Positions 49,961 to 59,473 of a stretch of 64,000 nt of DNA are shown in pieces; positions within the stretch are counted from its first letter, which is position 1; each line of letters starts with the position of its first letter. The translations under genes were made by a program, and so were the position numbers. This stretch comes from Marinobacter sp. es.048 (GTDB lineage: Bacteria; Pseudomonadota; Gammaproteobacteria; Pseudomonadales; Oleiphilaceae), in contig NZ_FYFA01000001.1 of the NCBI RefSeq assembly GCF_900188435.1, positions 558,001-622,000 of the forward strand. Direction: 5' to 3'. The notes beneath the pieces are model-generated. The model was given only the letters and a program-made list of their open reading frames with translations. It was not told the DNA's origin and did not search any database.

Positions 49961-51547
49961 ATGTTGGATGCCAATATCAAGGAGCAGCTCAAGGCCTACA
50001 TGGACAAGCTGCAGCAGCCGATCGAGCTGGTCGCGGCCTATGACGACGGCAAGAAATCCCAGGAACTTCGTGAGCTGCTGGAAGAGCTGGAGCCCATGTC
50101 TTCCAAGATCAGCCTGCGCACCGAAGAATCCAATGATGTGCGCCGTCCGTCCTTTGCTATCAATCGTGTAGGCACCGATATTGGCGTTCGCTTTGCTGGC
50201 ATTCCCATGGGCCACGAATTTACCTCGCTGGTACTGGCCCTGCTGCAGGTGGGTGGTCATCCGTCCAAGGCATCCCAGGATGTAATCGAGCAGATTCAGT
50301 CTCTGGAAGGTCGGTTCGAGTTCGAAACCTATTTCTCCCTGTCCTGCCAGAACTGCCCGGACGTGGTTCAGGCCCTGAACCTGATGAGTGTGCTGAACCC
50401 GAACGTCAAGAACACCTCCATTGACGGCGCCCTGTTCCAGGATGAAGTGGAGCAGCGCGAAGTGATGGCGGTACCCAGCGTTTACATGAACGGTGAGCCC
50501 TGGGGCCAGGGCCGTATGACCCTGGAAGAGATTGTCGCCAAACTCGACACCAGCTCCAGTGAGAAAGATGCCGAGAAGATCAACCAGAAAGACGCCTTCG
50601 AGGTTCTGGTGATTGGTGGTGGCCCGGCCGGCGCCTCTGCTGCCATCTACGCGGCCCGCAAGGGGATCTCCACCGGTATCGCGGCGGAGCGTTTCGGCGG
50701 CCAGGTGGCTGACACCATGGGCATCGAGAACCTCATCTCCGTGCCTTACACCGAAGGCCCGAAACTGGTGGCGGCTATGGAGCAGCACGTCAAGGAGTAC
50801 GACGTGGATATCATGAACATGCAGCGTGCCGAGAAGCTGATCCCGGCCTCACGCCCGGGCATGCCCCACGAAGTACGGCTGGAAAACGGTGCCACTCTCA
50901 AAGCGCGCAGCCTGGTTCTGTCCACCGGAGCGCGCTGGCGTCAGATGGGTGTGCCGGGCGAAGAAGAGTATCGCAACAAGGGTGTGGCGTATTGCCCGCA
51001 CTGTGACGGTCCCCTGTTCAAGGGCAAGCGTGTTGCCGTCATCGGTGGCGGTAACTCCGGTGTGGAAGCGGCCATTGATCTGGCTGGTATCGTGGGCCAT
51101 GTAACCCTGATCGAATTTGGCGCCGAGATGCGCGCTGATGAGGTATTACAGAAGAAGCTGCGCAGCCTGAAGAACGTGGAAATCATCACCTCCGGACAAA
51201 CCACCGAGATCACCGGTGATAACGGCAAGGTGAATGGTCTGAACTACACCGATCGTACCTCCGGTGAGCAGCATCACATCTCCCTGGAAGGTGTGTTTGT
51301 GCAGATTGGCCTGGTGCCCAACACCGAATGGTTGAAGGGTGACATTGAGCTGAGCCAGCACGGTGAGATTATCGTCAACGACCGCAACGAAACCTCCATT
51401 CCGGGCGTTTTTGCGGCGGGTGACGCGACGACGGTGCCCTACAAGCAGATCGTGATCTCCATGGGTGAGGGTTCCAAGGCAGCGCTGAGCGCCTTTGACT
51501 TCCTCATCCGCAACTCTGTGGACGAGAGCGAAGACGAAGCGGCGTAA
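49961..51547 (+). CDS. ahpF: Alkyl hydroperoxide reductase subunit F
   Basis: AhpF is the NADH-dependent flavoprotein disulfide reductase that recycles AhpC. The 528-aa protein has an N-terminal tandem-thioredoxin domain with a CxxC ([14 protein letters not shown]), a linker (about 200), then a thioredoxin-reductase-like part with FAD ([21 protein letters not shown]) and NADH sites ([20 protein letters not shown]) and the active CxxC in [21 protein letters not shown] precedes the ATG. It is transcribed alone, with a putative OxyR site upstream and a strong terminator downstream. Confidence 0.97.
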   Translation: MLDANIKEQLKAYMDKLQQPIELVAAYDDGKKSQELRELLEELEPMSSKISLRTEESNDVRRPSFAINRVGTDIGVRFAGIPMGHEFTSLVLALLQVGGHPSKASQDVIEQIQSLEGRFEFETYFSLSCQNCPDVVQALNLMSVLNPNVKNTSIDGALFQDEVEQREVMAVPSVYMNGEPWGQGRMTLEEIVAKLDTSSSEKDAEKINQKDAFEVLVIGGGPAGASAAIYAARKGISTGIAAERFGGQVADTMGIENLISVPYTEGPKLVAAMEQHVKEYDVDIMNMQRAEKLIPASRPGMPHEVRLENGATLKARSLVLSTGARWRQMGVPGEEEYRNKGVAYCPHCDGPLFKGKRVAVIGGGNSGVEAAIDLAGIVGHVTLIEFGAEMRADEVLQKKLRSLKNVEIITSGQTTEITGDNGKVNGLNYTDRTSGEQHHISLEGVFVQIGLVPNTEWLKGDIELSQHGEIIVNDRNETSIPGVFAAGDATTVPYKQIVISMGEGSKAALSAFDFLIRNSVDESEDEAA

Positions 51548-51574
51548 TCGACCAAACGCCGCCTGATGAGAGAG

Positions 51575-51606
51575 AAAGGCACCGGAGCGATCCGGTGCCT
51601 TTTTGT
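51575..51606 (+). terminator. Rho-independent terminator after ahpF
   Basis: A perfect 12-bp stem, AAAGGCACCGGA (51575-51586) with TCCGGTGCCTTT (51591-51602), GCGA loop, followed by further T residues. Confidence 0.92.
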
Positions 51607-51721
51607 TCAAGCCCCCATAATTGACAAGGTATTTCTGGCGTATGGGAAACGACATTGCCATACTGTGGAACCTGTATGAAAAATAGTCACTTATTTGTGG
51701 TCATGGACTGATGCGCGAGTC

Positions 51722-52492
51722 ATGAAACGCTACCTTTCTGCATATTGGGTACTCCTGTTCGCCGCAAGCATACTGAGTGCGCCTGCAGTGGCCGATTCGG
51801 TGGTCAGGATCGCCGTTCCGAATATCACCAGCCTGTTGACCGAAAACCGGGACGGTGTTTACCAGAAAATCCTGCACAGGGCCCTGGCAGGCCTCGATGT
51901 GGCTGTGACCGAGCAGTTCTTTCCCTACAAACGGGCCATGATGGTGTTCGAGCAGCATGGCGCCGACTGTATCTATTCCTTTACCGAGGTTCTGGAGCGG
52001 CGACTGGGCAAAGGCGCCGTTATCGCCAGCTTTCCGCTCGGCAAGTTCACCTATTACCTGTTTACCCCGCAGGACGAAGACCCCATCAGTTCACTGTCGC
52101 ACCTGGAGGGGAAAACCGTGGGTTCGGTCATTGGTCATGAGACCTATCTGGCCGGGGTACTGGATGGCCACGACGTTAACGTGATCTGGTCCAAGAGCGA
52201 TGCCCAGAACGTGGCCATGCTCGAGCACCAACGATTCGGCGCTATGATTGCAGCGGTTCCGGACGTCAGGCCTTTCATGGACCACCTCAGCTACGATTCG
52301 AAAACACCTCTTCTTGAAAGTTACGATCGGCTAACCTGCCACAACACCGACGCCAACCGGCAATTCCTGAGCAACCTCTCGGCTCAGATGAAAGGCCTGA
52401 AAGAAGCTGGCATTTACGAGCAATTGGCTGGCCAGCTGTATGTTGAGTTTGAAGACCCGGCTTCTGCCGCTGAAGATTCCCTTCTGAACTGA
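51722..52492 (+). CDS. Periplasmic solute-binding-like protein (SBP_bac_3 type), orphan
   Basis: This 256-aa protein has a signal peptide (MKRYLSAYWVLLFAASILSAPAVA) followed by VVRIAVPNITSLLTENRDGVYQKIL and the binding-protein features YSFTEVLERR and LEGKTVGSVIGHETYLAGVLDG. It resembles the other family-3 binding proteins of this window. The start at 51722 gives a standard signal peptide; the frame opens further upstream at a GTG. It may be co-transcribed with the next binding protein (102 bp). The ligand is unknown and no permease is adjacent. Confidence 0.78.
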   Translation: MKRYLSAYWVLLFAASILSAPAVADSVVRIAVPNITSLLTENRDGVYQKILHRALAGLDVAVTEQFFPYKRAMMVFEQHGADCIYSFTEVLERRLGKGAVIASFPLGKFTYYLFTPQDEDPISSLSHLEGKTVGSVIGHETYLAGVLDGHDVNVIWSKSDAQNVAMLEHQRFGAMIAAVPDVRPFMDHLSYDSKTPLLESYDRLTCHNTDANRQFLSNLSAQMKGLKEAGIYEQLAGQLYVEFEDPASAAEDSLLN

Positions 52493-52594
52493 GACATTGG
52501 TTACGGATCTCTTCTTGTCTGTTACACGACAGGTCGGTAGCTTAGGCCCCTCAAAAGCCAATCCTGCCAGGTCGTCCAGAGGGTGATTCATCAG

Positions 52595-53749
52595 ATGAAG
52601 TCCTTTCCAGCCCGCTTGCTGATCAGCTGCCTGCTCCTGTTCACAGTTCCTTTCGCAGACGCCGGCCCCAGGCCCAGAGTTGTTTTCCTGTCACCGGACG
52701 ACTCCCGTTTCTGGCAACTGGTGGCCGGTTTTATGGAGGCGGTGGCGGAGGATCTCGAGGTTGATCTGGAGGTTCAATACGATCCGGAGAGTCATCGCCT
52801 CAGCTATCTTCGCATGGCGAAGGACGTGCTGAGCCGTGAAGAAAAGCCGGATTACCTGCTGTTCATGTGCAAGGAACATGTCACCGAATCCATGCTCAGG
52901 CTGGCCGATGGGTCAGGCGTAAAGGCGTTTACCTTCAATACCGATGTGCCTGACGCCGCCCGAGCCAGTATCGGTATGCCCCGAACCGTATTGCAGGGCT
53001 GGCTCGGCCACCTTTCTCCGGACAATATTGCCGCTGGCCGTGCCCTGGTAACGCTGCTGGGTAAACAGGCCGAACAATTGGGGCTCTCCTCCGGACCCAG
53101 CATTCCAATGTTGGCCCTCTCGGGAACACTGGATTCCTCTGCCACCAAGGACAGGAATGGGGGTTTGTTGGCGGCTGCGGTCCAGCAGCGCAGTGAGCTT
53201 CTGCAACTTGTGTATGCCAATTGGAGTCGTACGCTGGCCCGCGAAAAAACGGAAGTCCTGCTAAAACGCTATCCGAAGACTGTCTCCATCTGGAGCGCGA
53301 GCGATGGCATGGCACTGGGCGCCATTGAAGCGGCCCGAAATGCCGGCCGGACGCCGGGCAAAGATCTGTTGGTGGGTGGAGTAGACTGGCAACCCGAGGC
53401 CCTGGAAAGAATCCGGCAGGGGGATCTGCTGGTCAGCCTTGGCCGACATTTCATGGGCGGTGGGCTTGCCTTGCTACTGCTGCATGACTACCACCATGGC
53501 CGCGATTTCGGAGATATGTCACCGGATTATGTTTTCCGCTACGAGCTGGAGCCTGCAACGAGGGGCAATGTCGAACAGGTGCAGCGCATTATGGACCCGA
53601 AGAATTGGAGCGCCATTGATTTCCGGCGCTTCAGCCGCGTTGGCGAGACTGAGACTGCGAAGGCAGTGCCTGATCCTGATGCCGTGCTGGATGCGATCAC
53701 TGGGACGCTGGTAAGGCAGAGAGCAGACACGGTAGCGAGTAGCGAGTAA
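52595..53749 (+). CDS. Periplasmic binding protein, type 1 (sugar-like), orphan
   Basis: The 384-aa protein has a signal peptide (MKSFPARLLISCLLLFTVPFADA) and then PRVVFLSPDDSRFWQLVAGFMEAVAEDL, DYLLFMCKEHVTESMLRLADGSG and SIWSASDGMALGAIEAARNAGR, the pattern of type 1 periplasmic binding proteins (sugar/AI-2-like). GAGGG at 52579-52583 supports ATG 52595 over the in-frame GTG at 52583. No ABC transporter genes follow. Orphan proteins of this class often work with membrane signalling proteins such as GGDEF or chemoreceptor sensors, but that is inference. Confidence 0.8.
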   Translation: MKSFPARLLISCLLLFTVPFADAGPRPRVVFLSPDDSRFWQLVAGFMEAVAEDLEVDLEVQYDPESHRLSYLRMAKDVLSREEKPDYLLFMCKEHVTESMLRLADGSGVKAFTFNTDVPDAARASIGMPRTVLQGWLGHLSPDNIAAGRALVTLLGKQAEQLGLSSGPSIPMLALSGTLDSSATKDRNGGLLAAAVQQRSELLQLVYANWSRTLAREKTEVLLKRYPKTVSIWSASDGMALGAIEAARNAGRTPGKDLLVGGVDWQPEALERIRQGDLLVSLGRHFMGGGLALLLLHDYHHGRDFGDMSPDYVFRYELEPATRGNVEQVQRIMDPKNWSAIDFRRFSRVGETETAKAVPDPDAVLDAITGTLVRQRADTVASSE

Positions 53750-53773
53750 GGCTTTCCTGGATTCGAGCAGGCT

Positions 53774-54448
53774 CTAGGGCCTTGATATGTCCTGCACGAG
53801 GCTCCCTTCGGGCATTTCAGGTTCCTTCTCGTCGGAAAAGAGATGGCCGTAGGCCGCCCGCACACCGGAAACGATGAACTCGTGGGGCACGTCGTCGAAC
53901 AGGCCGTGGTCGTTGACGTATTCCATGTGGGCTTCGCCCGATTCCGTGTACTCCTGAAAGATCGAATCGTTAATACCATCGAATTCCAGCGGTTCCACCT
54001 TCATCAACTCGCACAGTTGCCGATTGAACGCCGGTGTCGCCTTGACCCATTGGCCGTTCAGGTAAAGCTCGATAAACCCGTGCATCCTGAAAATGTCCGA
54101 TTGCAGCCATTCGATCAGTTTCGGGCTTGAGAGATGGTTGCGCACATCGGCCAGCCCCAGCCGGCTGGGAACGCCAATCGAGCGAGCTGCCGCGCCCAGA
54201 AGAACCGCTTTCGGGATGCAGTAGGTCTCGCCGCTCTCCAGTGCGTAACTGGCACTGAACGTGTTGGCATCGGTCCGGAACACATAGGGGTTGTAGCTGA
54301 TGCTGTCACGAACGGCGAGATAGAGCGCCTTGACCTGCTCCACCGGTTCTTCGGGCACACCCTCCAGCTGCGACTCAATCCAGGCTTTCAGCCGGGGATG
54401 GTCATAGTCGAAAAAGGCGGTGGGCTGGAGATAGCGTTCCATAGTCAT
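53774..54448 (-). CDS. Transglutaminase-like domain protein
   Basis: The 224-aa protein carries a transglutaminase-like cysteine protease fold: the putative nucleophile C77 in LESGETYCIPKAVLLGAAARS, GVPSRLGLADVRNHL, and His123 in FRMHGFIELYLNGQWVKATPAFN. The usual Asp after the His is not obvious (KATPAF), as in several bacterial members. There is no signal peptide, so it is cytoplasmic. Such proteins may act as peptidases or amidases; the substrate is unknown. Convergent with the sugar-binding-like gene. Confidence 0.8.
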   Translation of the reverse strand: MTMERYLQPTAFFDYDHPRLKAWIESQLEGVPEEPVEQVKALYLAVRDSISYNPYVFRTDANTFSASYALESGETYCIPKAVLLGAAARSIGVPSRLGLADVRNHLSSPKLIEWLQSDIFRMHGFIELYLNGQWVKATPAFNRQLCELMKVEPLEFDGINDSIFQEYTESGEAHMEYVNDHGLFDDVPHEFIVSGVRAAYGHLFSDEKEPEMPEGSLVQDISRP

Positions 54449-54558
54449 CAGTCCGTTCTCGGGATCAGCCTCTGATCGTGCTCAATTGATGATCGCCAGA
54501 CAATGGCGGTATCCACCAGAACGATTGCCGAAAGTGCTCACAGCATGGGGTTTGCAGT

Positions 54559-55287
54559 CTAAAGGTTTCGCATTAATTCGTAGGTGCACATATTTACTGC
54601 CGAGGCCAGGTTCAGGGATTCAATCTGCCCCCGCCCGTGAATGCTGTAAGGCACCGCCTGAAGCTGGTCCAGAGCCTCCCGCGGCACCCCCCGGGCCTCG
54701 TTGCCGAACAGGTAACAGTCGTGTTCCCTGAAGCCCCGGGATACCATCGAACCACCATTGAGGTCGAGGCAGGCAAGGCTCTGGTATCGATCGGGAAGGC
54801 TGGTCAGGGCAACGTCGGTCTCAACAGGGACGTGAAAGAGCGCCCCCATGCTGGCACGCACTACCTTCGGGTTGAACGGGTCCACACTGCCAGGGCTCAA
54901 CAGACACCGGAAACCGCCGAACCAGGCCAGGGTGCGAACGATGGTGCCCAGGTTACCGGGGTCCTGGACTTCGTGCAGATAAATGGCTTTTTCTCCAGGC
55001 ACCGGTTCTGCCGGGCGCTCCGGTATGGGCACCACCGCCAGAATCCCCTGCGGTGTTCGGGTGTCGGCGAGCTGAGCCATCTGGCGATCGCTGATCACAT
55101 GAGTCCTGAACGGGCTCTGCCAGTGCTCATAGTTACCGGTGACGTAAAGCTCCGAGGCCTTAAGAGCAGGTTGGCGCTCGGCAGCTTTCTGCAGCTCAAG
55201 AACCAGGTGTTCGCCCTCAACGAGGTAGTGGCCAAACGACTGCCGGTACTTTTTCTGGTGCAGCTTTTTGATGTCGGCCAGATTCAC
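54559..55287 (-). CDS. SpoU/TrmH-family RNA 2'-O-methyltransferase
   Basis: The 242-aa protein has a short N-terminal substrate-binding region (ADIKKLHQKKYRQSFGHYLVEG) and the SPOUT methyltransferase core: LHEVQDPGNLGTIVRTLAWFG, RASMGALFHVPVE, LFGNEARGVP and IESLNLASAVNMCTYEL, the trefoil-knot SAM site. It should methylate a ribose 2'-OH in rRNA or tRNA; the exact site is not deducible. It is divergent from rlmE, another rRNA 2'-O-methyltransferase, 156 bp away. Confidence 0.9.
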   Translation of the reverse strand: MNLADIKKLHQKKYRQSFGHYLVEGEHLVLELQKAAERQPALKASELYVTGNYEHWQSPFRTHVISDRQMAQLADTRTPQGILAVVPIPERPAEPVPGEKAIYLHEVQDPGNLGTIVRTLAWFGGFRCLLSPGSVDPFNPKVVRASMGALFHVPVETDVALTSLPDRYQSLACLDLNGGSMVSRGFREHDCYLFGNEARGVPREALDQLQAVPYSIHGRGQIESLNLASAVNMCTYELMRNL

Positions 55288-55381
55288 GAGGGCGGTCTCC
55301 CGTCAGGTGGGCGTGGTGGGTTCTGAAAAATCACAGAATGCAGGCAGGATTGTACGTGTGGCCGTCCCGGTTGTCAGGATT

Positions 55382-55410
55382 TTGCCGCCGCCCGGCGCGG
55401 CACGTACAAT
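55382..55410 (+). promoter_or_regulatory. Putative rlmE promoter
   Basis: TTGCCG (55382-55387), a 17-nt spacer and TACAAT (55405-55410) precede the rlmE ATG by 33 bases. Spacing is ideal and both boxes match four or five of six positions. Confidence 0.6.
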
Positions 55411-55443
55411 TAGCGTTTGGCTTTCCCGTTGTGAAGAGACCCC

Positions 55444-56064
55444 ATGGCCCGATCCAAAAGCAGTAACCGCTGGCTTGAAGAGCACGTCAACGACCCCTTC
55501 GTGAAACAGGCGCAGGTGGACGGCTACCGCTCCCGCGCCAGCTACAAGCTTCTTGAAATCAACAAGAAGGACCGGCTGATTCATCCCAATATGGTGGTGG
55601 TGGATCTGGGCTCGGCTCCTGGCGGCTGGTCTCAGGTGGCGGCTAAACTGGTTGGCCACAAAGGCCGTGTCATTGCCTCCGACATTCTGCCCATGGATGC
55701 CATTGCCGGCGTCGATTTCATCCAGGGTGATTTCACCGAGAACGAGGTGTTCGAGTCGATCATGGCCACCCTGGGTGATGACCCGGTGGACGTGGTGATT
55801 TCCGACATGGCGCCGAACATCAGCGGCGTGACGGTTGCCGACCAGGCCTCATCCATGTACCTGGTGGAACTGGCCCTGGACATGGCAAGCCAGGTACTCA
55901 AGCCCAAGGGTAGCTTCCTGGCCAAGGTGTTTCAGGGTGAAGGTTACGACGAGTACCTGAAATCCGTGCGCGCTGTCTTCGATAAGGTTGTGGTGCGCAA
56001 GCCGGATTCCTCCCGCTCCCGCTCCCGGGAAGTCTACATCTTGGGCAAGGGGTTCAAGGGCTGA
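55444..56064 (+). CDS. rlmE: 23S rRNA 2'-O-ribose U2552 methyltransferase RlmE (FtsJ)
   Basis: RlmE methylates U2552 in the A-loop of 23S rRNA, a late 50S assembly step. The 206-aa protein shows the SAM motif [20 protein letters not shown], the catalytic Asp in [11 protein letters not shown], the Lys in [15 protein letters not shown] and the Glu in [14 protein letters not shown], the K-D-K-E set. In many relatives ftsH lies downstream; here the next gene is on the opposite strand, so that linkage is broken. Confidence 0.96.
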   Translation: MARSKSSNRWLEEHVNDPFVKQAQVDGYRSRASYKLLEINKKDRLIHPNMVVVDLGSAPGGWSQVAAKLVGHKGRVIASDILPMDAIAGVDFIQGDFTENEVFESIMATLGDDPVDVVISDMAPNISGVTVADQASSMYLVELALDMASQVLKPKGSFLAKVFQGEGYDEYLKSVRAVFDKVVVRKPDSSRSRSREVYILGKGFKG

Positions 56065-56065
56065 T

Positions 56066-57100
56066 TCAGCCCACGGCCCGGTCGAATCCCTGCATCACAT
56101 TCACCGCATTGACGCCGATGGCGTCCACGTCGTAACCGCCTTCCATGGTAAAGACCGTCGGCAGGCCAAGCCGGGCGAGACGTTGGCCCAGGGTCAGATA
56201 ATCGCCGGAGGTTAGCTTGAAGAACGAAATCGGGTCTTCTTCGAAGGTATCGACACCCAGGGCAACCACCAGGGCGTCTGGCTGGAATGACTGGATCCGC
56301 TCGCAGGCCTTCTCCAGCCCCTGGCTCCAGACGCTGTAGGGCGTGTTTGGTGGGTAGACCATGTTCAGGTTGTAACCTTCGCCGGCGCCCTCGCCAATCT
56401 CGTCTTCAAAGCCCAGAAAATGGGGAAATACCAGGTCCGGATCGCCGTGCAGGCTGATGGTGAGCACGTCGTTGCGACCGTAGAAAATCGCCTGGGTGCC
56501 GTTGCCGTGGTGGAAGTCCACATCCAGCACGGCAACCTTGCCATAGCCCTGGTCACGAAAGGCCTGGGCCACGATGGCGGCATTGTTGAAGAAACAGTAA
56601 CCACCGAACAGATCGGCGTGGGCGTGATGTCCGGGCGGGCGGCACAGGGCAAAGGCTGCGCGCTCGCCTTCAGCCACCAGTTTCTGGGCGGTCAGGGCCA
56701 CGTTGGCGGAGGCCCGGGCGGCCTCCCAGGTGCCGTCCGATATCGAGGTTTCCGCAGCAAAGCTGTAGTAGCCCAGCCGGCCGTCGATGTCCCTGGGCAG
56801 CCGGTGGCGCATGCCGCGACCGGCCCAGACCGCCGGGATCGCTTCTCCCGGTTTGCCGGCCGCCAGCCATTCTTCCCAGCAGGTTTCCAGGAACGCCACG
56901 TAATCCGCCGTGTGCACCCGCTTGACGGGCTCCAGACCAAATTCTTCCGGTTCCAGAATCTCTCCCAGCGCCTGTTCTTTCACCCGTGCCAGGATGGTTT
57001 CGGCACGGGACGGCTTCTCGTGGGGCTCGATCAGCAGTCCGCCATCCAGTTCGGTTTTGACGTGTCGGCGGCTGTGCAGTGGAGAGAATACGGTTTTCAT
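56066..57100 (-). CDS. Histone deacetylase-like / acetylpolyamine amidohydrolase
   Basis: The 344-aa enzyme belongs to the arginase/deacetylase zinc-hydrolase superfamily. Hallmarks are FALCRPPGHHAHADLFGGYCFFNNAAI with the His pair, VLDVDFHHGNGTQAIFYGR with Asp/His zinc ligands, ALGVDTFEEDP with the further Asp ligand, and the C-terminal MEGGYDVDAIGVN. The closest recalled functional relatives are acetylpolyamine amidohydrolases, which recycle acetylated cadaverine or putrescine. The start at 57100 gives MKTVFSPLHSRRHV, typical of that group; the longer upstream frame is not. It converges on rlmE with a 1-bp gap. Confidence 0.9.
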   Translation of the reverse strand: MKTVFSPLHSRRHVKTELDGGLLIEPHEKPSRAETILARVKEQALGEILEPEEFGLEPVKRVHTADYVAFLETCWEEWLAAGKPGEAIPAVWAGRGMRHRLPRDIDGRLGYYSFAAETSISDGTWEAARASANVALTAQKLVAEGERAAFALCRPPGHHAHADLFGGYCFFNNAAIVAQAFRDQGYGKVAVLDVDFHHGNGTQAIFYGRNDVLTISLHGDPDLVFPHFLGFEDEIGEGAGEGYNLNMVYPPNTPYSVWSQGLEKACERIQSFQPDALVVALGVDTFEEDPISFFKLTSGDYLTLGQRLARLGLPTVFTMEGGYDVDAIGVNAVNVMQGFDRAVG

Positions 57101-57243
57101 GGTCTTGGGTGGTCCTTGCTGAATGACGTGAGCACTTTGGCACAGGGAGCTTGATGGCTCAAAGGCGCTGATTGTGGCAGGCTGAAACCTTTTGCGGGCA
57201 GAGGGGATTACCGATATGGCGACGAGCGACAGGCCGGTAAAGG

Positions 57244-57792
57244 ATGATTGATCTGATCGCGGACATGACCCTTGCCGAGGGACTGGGCCAGCTTTTTGGC
57301 CTGGTGGCCCTGGGATTCTGCATCGCCGGTTTCGCCAACAAGAACGACGACCGGCTGATGGTGTTGCTGATCTCCGCCAATGTTGCCTTTGCCCTGATGT
57401 TCGCGTTTTTCGAGAGTTGGACCGCCTCGGCACTGACCGTTCTGGTGATTGTGCGTATTACCCTGGCGCGCAAGTATCAGGGCAACTGGCCCATTATGCT
57501 GGGCATGCTGGCGGTGAACCTGGTGGTCGCCTGGGCGACCTGGAAATCGATCACCGATGTGTTCCCCCTTGCCGCTGCGGTTTTCGGCACCGTGGGCATG
57601 TTCATGCTCCGGGGCATCCCTTTGCGGATCGTCCTCGGGTTTGCGGCACTGGCCTGGATGCTCAACAACATCGTTATCGGTTCCGTGGGTGGGACCCTGG
57701 CAGAAGGCATGGTGCTGGTGACCAACATCATCACCATCATCCGGCTCTATCGGCTGCAGAAGAAGTATCGGGATTTCACTCCCGGGAGCTGA
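57244..57792 (+). CDS. YgjV-like inner membrane protein
   Basis: This 182-aa protein has about six TM helices and resembles the YgjV family of inner membrane proteins of unknown function: LGQLFGLVALGFCIAGFANKNDDRLMVLLI, FGTVGMFMLRGIPLRIVLGFAALAWMLNNIVIGSVGG and the C-terminal RLYRLQKKYR. No function is known. It is divergent from the acetylpolyamine amidohydrolase gene. The start with MIDLIADM is the first ATG in frame. Confidence 0.75.
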   Translation: MIDLIADMTLAEGLGQLFGLVALGFCIAGFANKNDDRLMVLLISANVAFALMFAFFESWTASALTVLVIVRITLARKYQGNWPIMLGMLAVNLVVAWATWKSITDVFPLAAAVFGTVGMFMLRGIPLRIVLGFAALAWMLNNIVIGSVGGTLAEGMVLVTNIITIIRLYRLQKKYRDFTPGS

Positions 57793-57946
57793 AATGCTTT
57801 GCTGGTATGAGCTTTTGGATCTTGAAACTGACTGAAACAACCCAGGGTGGAACCACTTTGGCCAATTCCCGCGCAGCCTGGCCTGAGCTATCTTGATTCC
57901 AGACCATCAATTATAAAAAACGGACTGGAATCCGAGAGGACGGACA

Positions 57947-59473
57947 ATGAGTAACCAGCATTTCGATGTACTGATCATCGGCGCCGGCGTTTCCGGCATT
58001 GGCATGGCATGCCACCTGAAGCGTGAATGTCCTGGCAAATCGTTTGCCATCCTCGAGCGTCGGCAGTCCCTGGGTGGCACCTGGGATCTGTTCCGTTACC
58101 CGGGAATTCGTTCGGATTCGGACATGTTTACCTTCGGCTACAATTTCCGCCCCTGGACCGGCGGCAAGGTGCTGGCGGACGGCGCATCGATCAAGAATTA
58201 TGTGGCGGAGACTGCCAGGGAACACGACGTTGAGCGCCACATTCGCTTTGGCCTGGCGGTAAAGACGGCGGACTGGTCCGGCGTCGACAATTGCTGGAAG
58301 CTCAAGGCCCTGAATGAAGTAACCGGCGAAACCGAGCACTACACCGCCAACCTCATGGTCGGCTGTACCGGCTATTACAATTATGATCAGGGCTACAAAC
58401 CGGACTTCCCTGGCGAAAGCGATTTCCGTGGCCAGATTGTGCACCCGCAGCACTGGCCGGAGAATCTCGACTACACAGGCAGGAAGGTGGTGGTCATTGG
58501 CAGCGGCGCAACCGCGATCACCCTGGTGCCCACCATGGCGGAGAAGGCCGAGCATGTGACCATGCTCCAGCGCTCACCCACCTATCTGATGCCTTTGCCC
58601 TCCATAGACAAGGTGACCCTGGCCCTGCAGAAAATATTGCCCGAGAAGACCGCCTACCGGCTGACCCGGGCCCGGAACATTTCCATTTCCCGGTTTCTTT
58701 ACCGGCGTTCCAGAAAGAGCCCGCAGTTCATGCGTCGGGTGTTCCTGGGCATTATCAAGCGCAAGGTTGGCGACATCGCCGACATGCGCCACTTCACGCC
58801 GGATTACAATCCCTGGGACCAGCGCCTGTGTGTGGTGAAAGACGGGGATCTATTCCAGGCCATGAAAGCGGGCAAGGCGGCCATCGCCACCGACCATATT
58901 GACCGCTTCACGGAAACCGGCATCCGTCTGAAATCCGGCGAGGAACTGGAAGCGGATATCATCATCCCGGCAACGGGTCTGGATATCCAGATGCTGGGGG
59001 GTATCCGGCCGACGGTGGATGGCGAAGAAGTGGTGATGAAAGACAAGGTCATCTACAAGAATGTGATGGTGGAGGGTGTGCCCAATGCTGGCATGATCTT
59101 CGGGTACACCAACAGTTCTTGGACCCTGAAGGTGGATATTGCCGCCGAGTACCTTTGCCGGCTGATGAATCTGATGGACAAGCGTGGTTATCGCATCGTG
59201 GTGGCCCGGGATACCGAAAACAGTCGAGGCGAAGACACGGTCCTCGGCTCGCTCGACGCTGGCTACATTCGCCGGGCCGCCGATCGCCTGCCCCGTCAGG
59301 GCACTCACGGGCCCTGGAAATCGTCTCAGAATTACCTCGAAGATGTGAAAATCCTGAGATTCGAGCCGATCGAGGATGGCTACCTGGAATTCGACGGCAA
59401 GCGGACTCGTGCGAGCCACAAGGAATCCGGCGGCTTCCTGAGACCCCTGCGCTCGGCCCTCTTCGGGACCTGA
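57947..59473 (+). CDS. Flavin-containing Baeyer-Villiger-type monooxygenase
   Basis: The 508-aa enzyme inserts oxygen next to ketones or hydroxylates using FAD, NADPH and O2. The N-terminal FAD motif is DVLIIGAGVSGIGMACHLK, with RYPGIRSDSDMFTFGY. The Baeyer-Villiger fingerprint FxGxxxHxxxWP is FRGQIVHPQHWP at residues 160-171, and the NADPH Rossmann motif is VVVIGSGATAITLVP (182-196). Cytoplasmic; the natural substrate is unknown. Its stop directly abuts that of convergent mltF (no gap), a very tight convergence without a visible terminator. Confidence 0.93.
   Translation: MSNQHFDVLIIGAGVSGIGMACHLKRECPGKSFAILERRQSLGGTWDLFRYPGIRSDSDMFTFGYNFRPWTGGKVLADGASIKNYVAETAREHDVERHIRFGLAVKTADWSGVDNCWKLKALNEVTGETEHYTANLMVGCTGYYNYDQGYKPDFPGESDFRGQIVHPQHWPENLDYTGRKVVVIGSGATAITLVPTMAEKAEHVTMLQRSPTYLMPLPSIDKVTLALQKILPEKTAYRLTRARNISISRFLYRRSRKSPQFMRRVFLGIIKRKVGDIADMRHFTPDYNPWDQRLCVVKDGDLFQAMKAGKAAIATDHIDRFTETGIRLKSGEELEADIIIPATGLDIQMLGGIRPTVDGEEVVMKDKVIYKNVMVEGVPNAGMIFGYTNSSWTLKVDIAAEYLCRLMNLMDKRGYRIVVARDTENSRGEDTVLGSLDAGYIRRAADRLPRQGTHGPWKSSQNYLEDVKILRFEPIEDGYLEFDGKRTRASHKESGGFLRPLRSALFGT

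Noticed and set aside
53774..54448. Inactive transglutaminase because the third catalytic residue seems missing
   Set aside because: Several bacterial members share the KATPAF variant, so loss of activity cannot be claimed.
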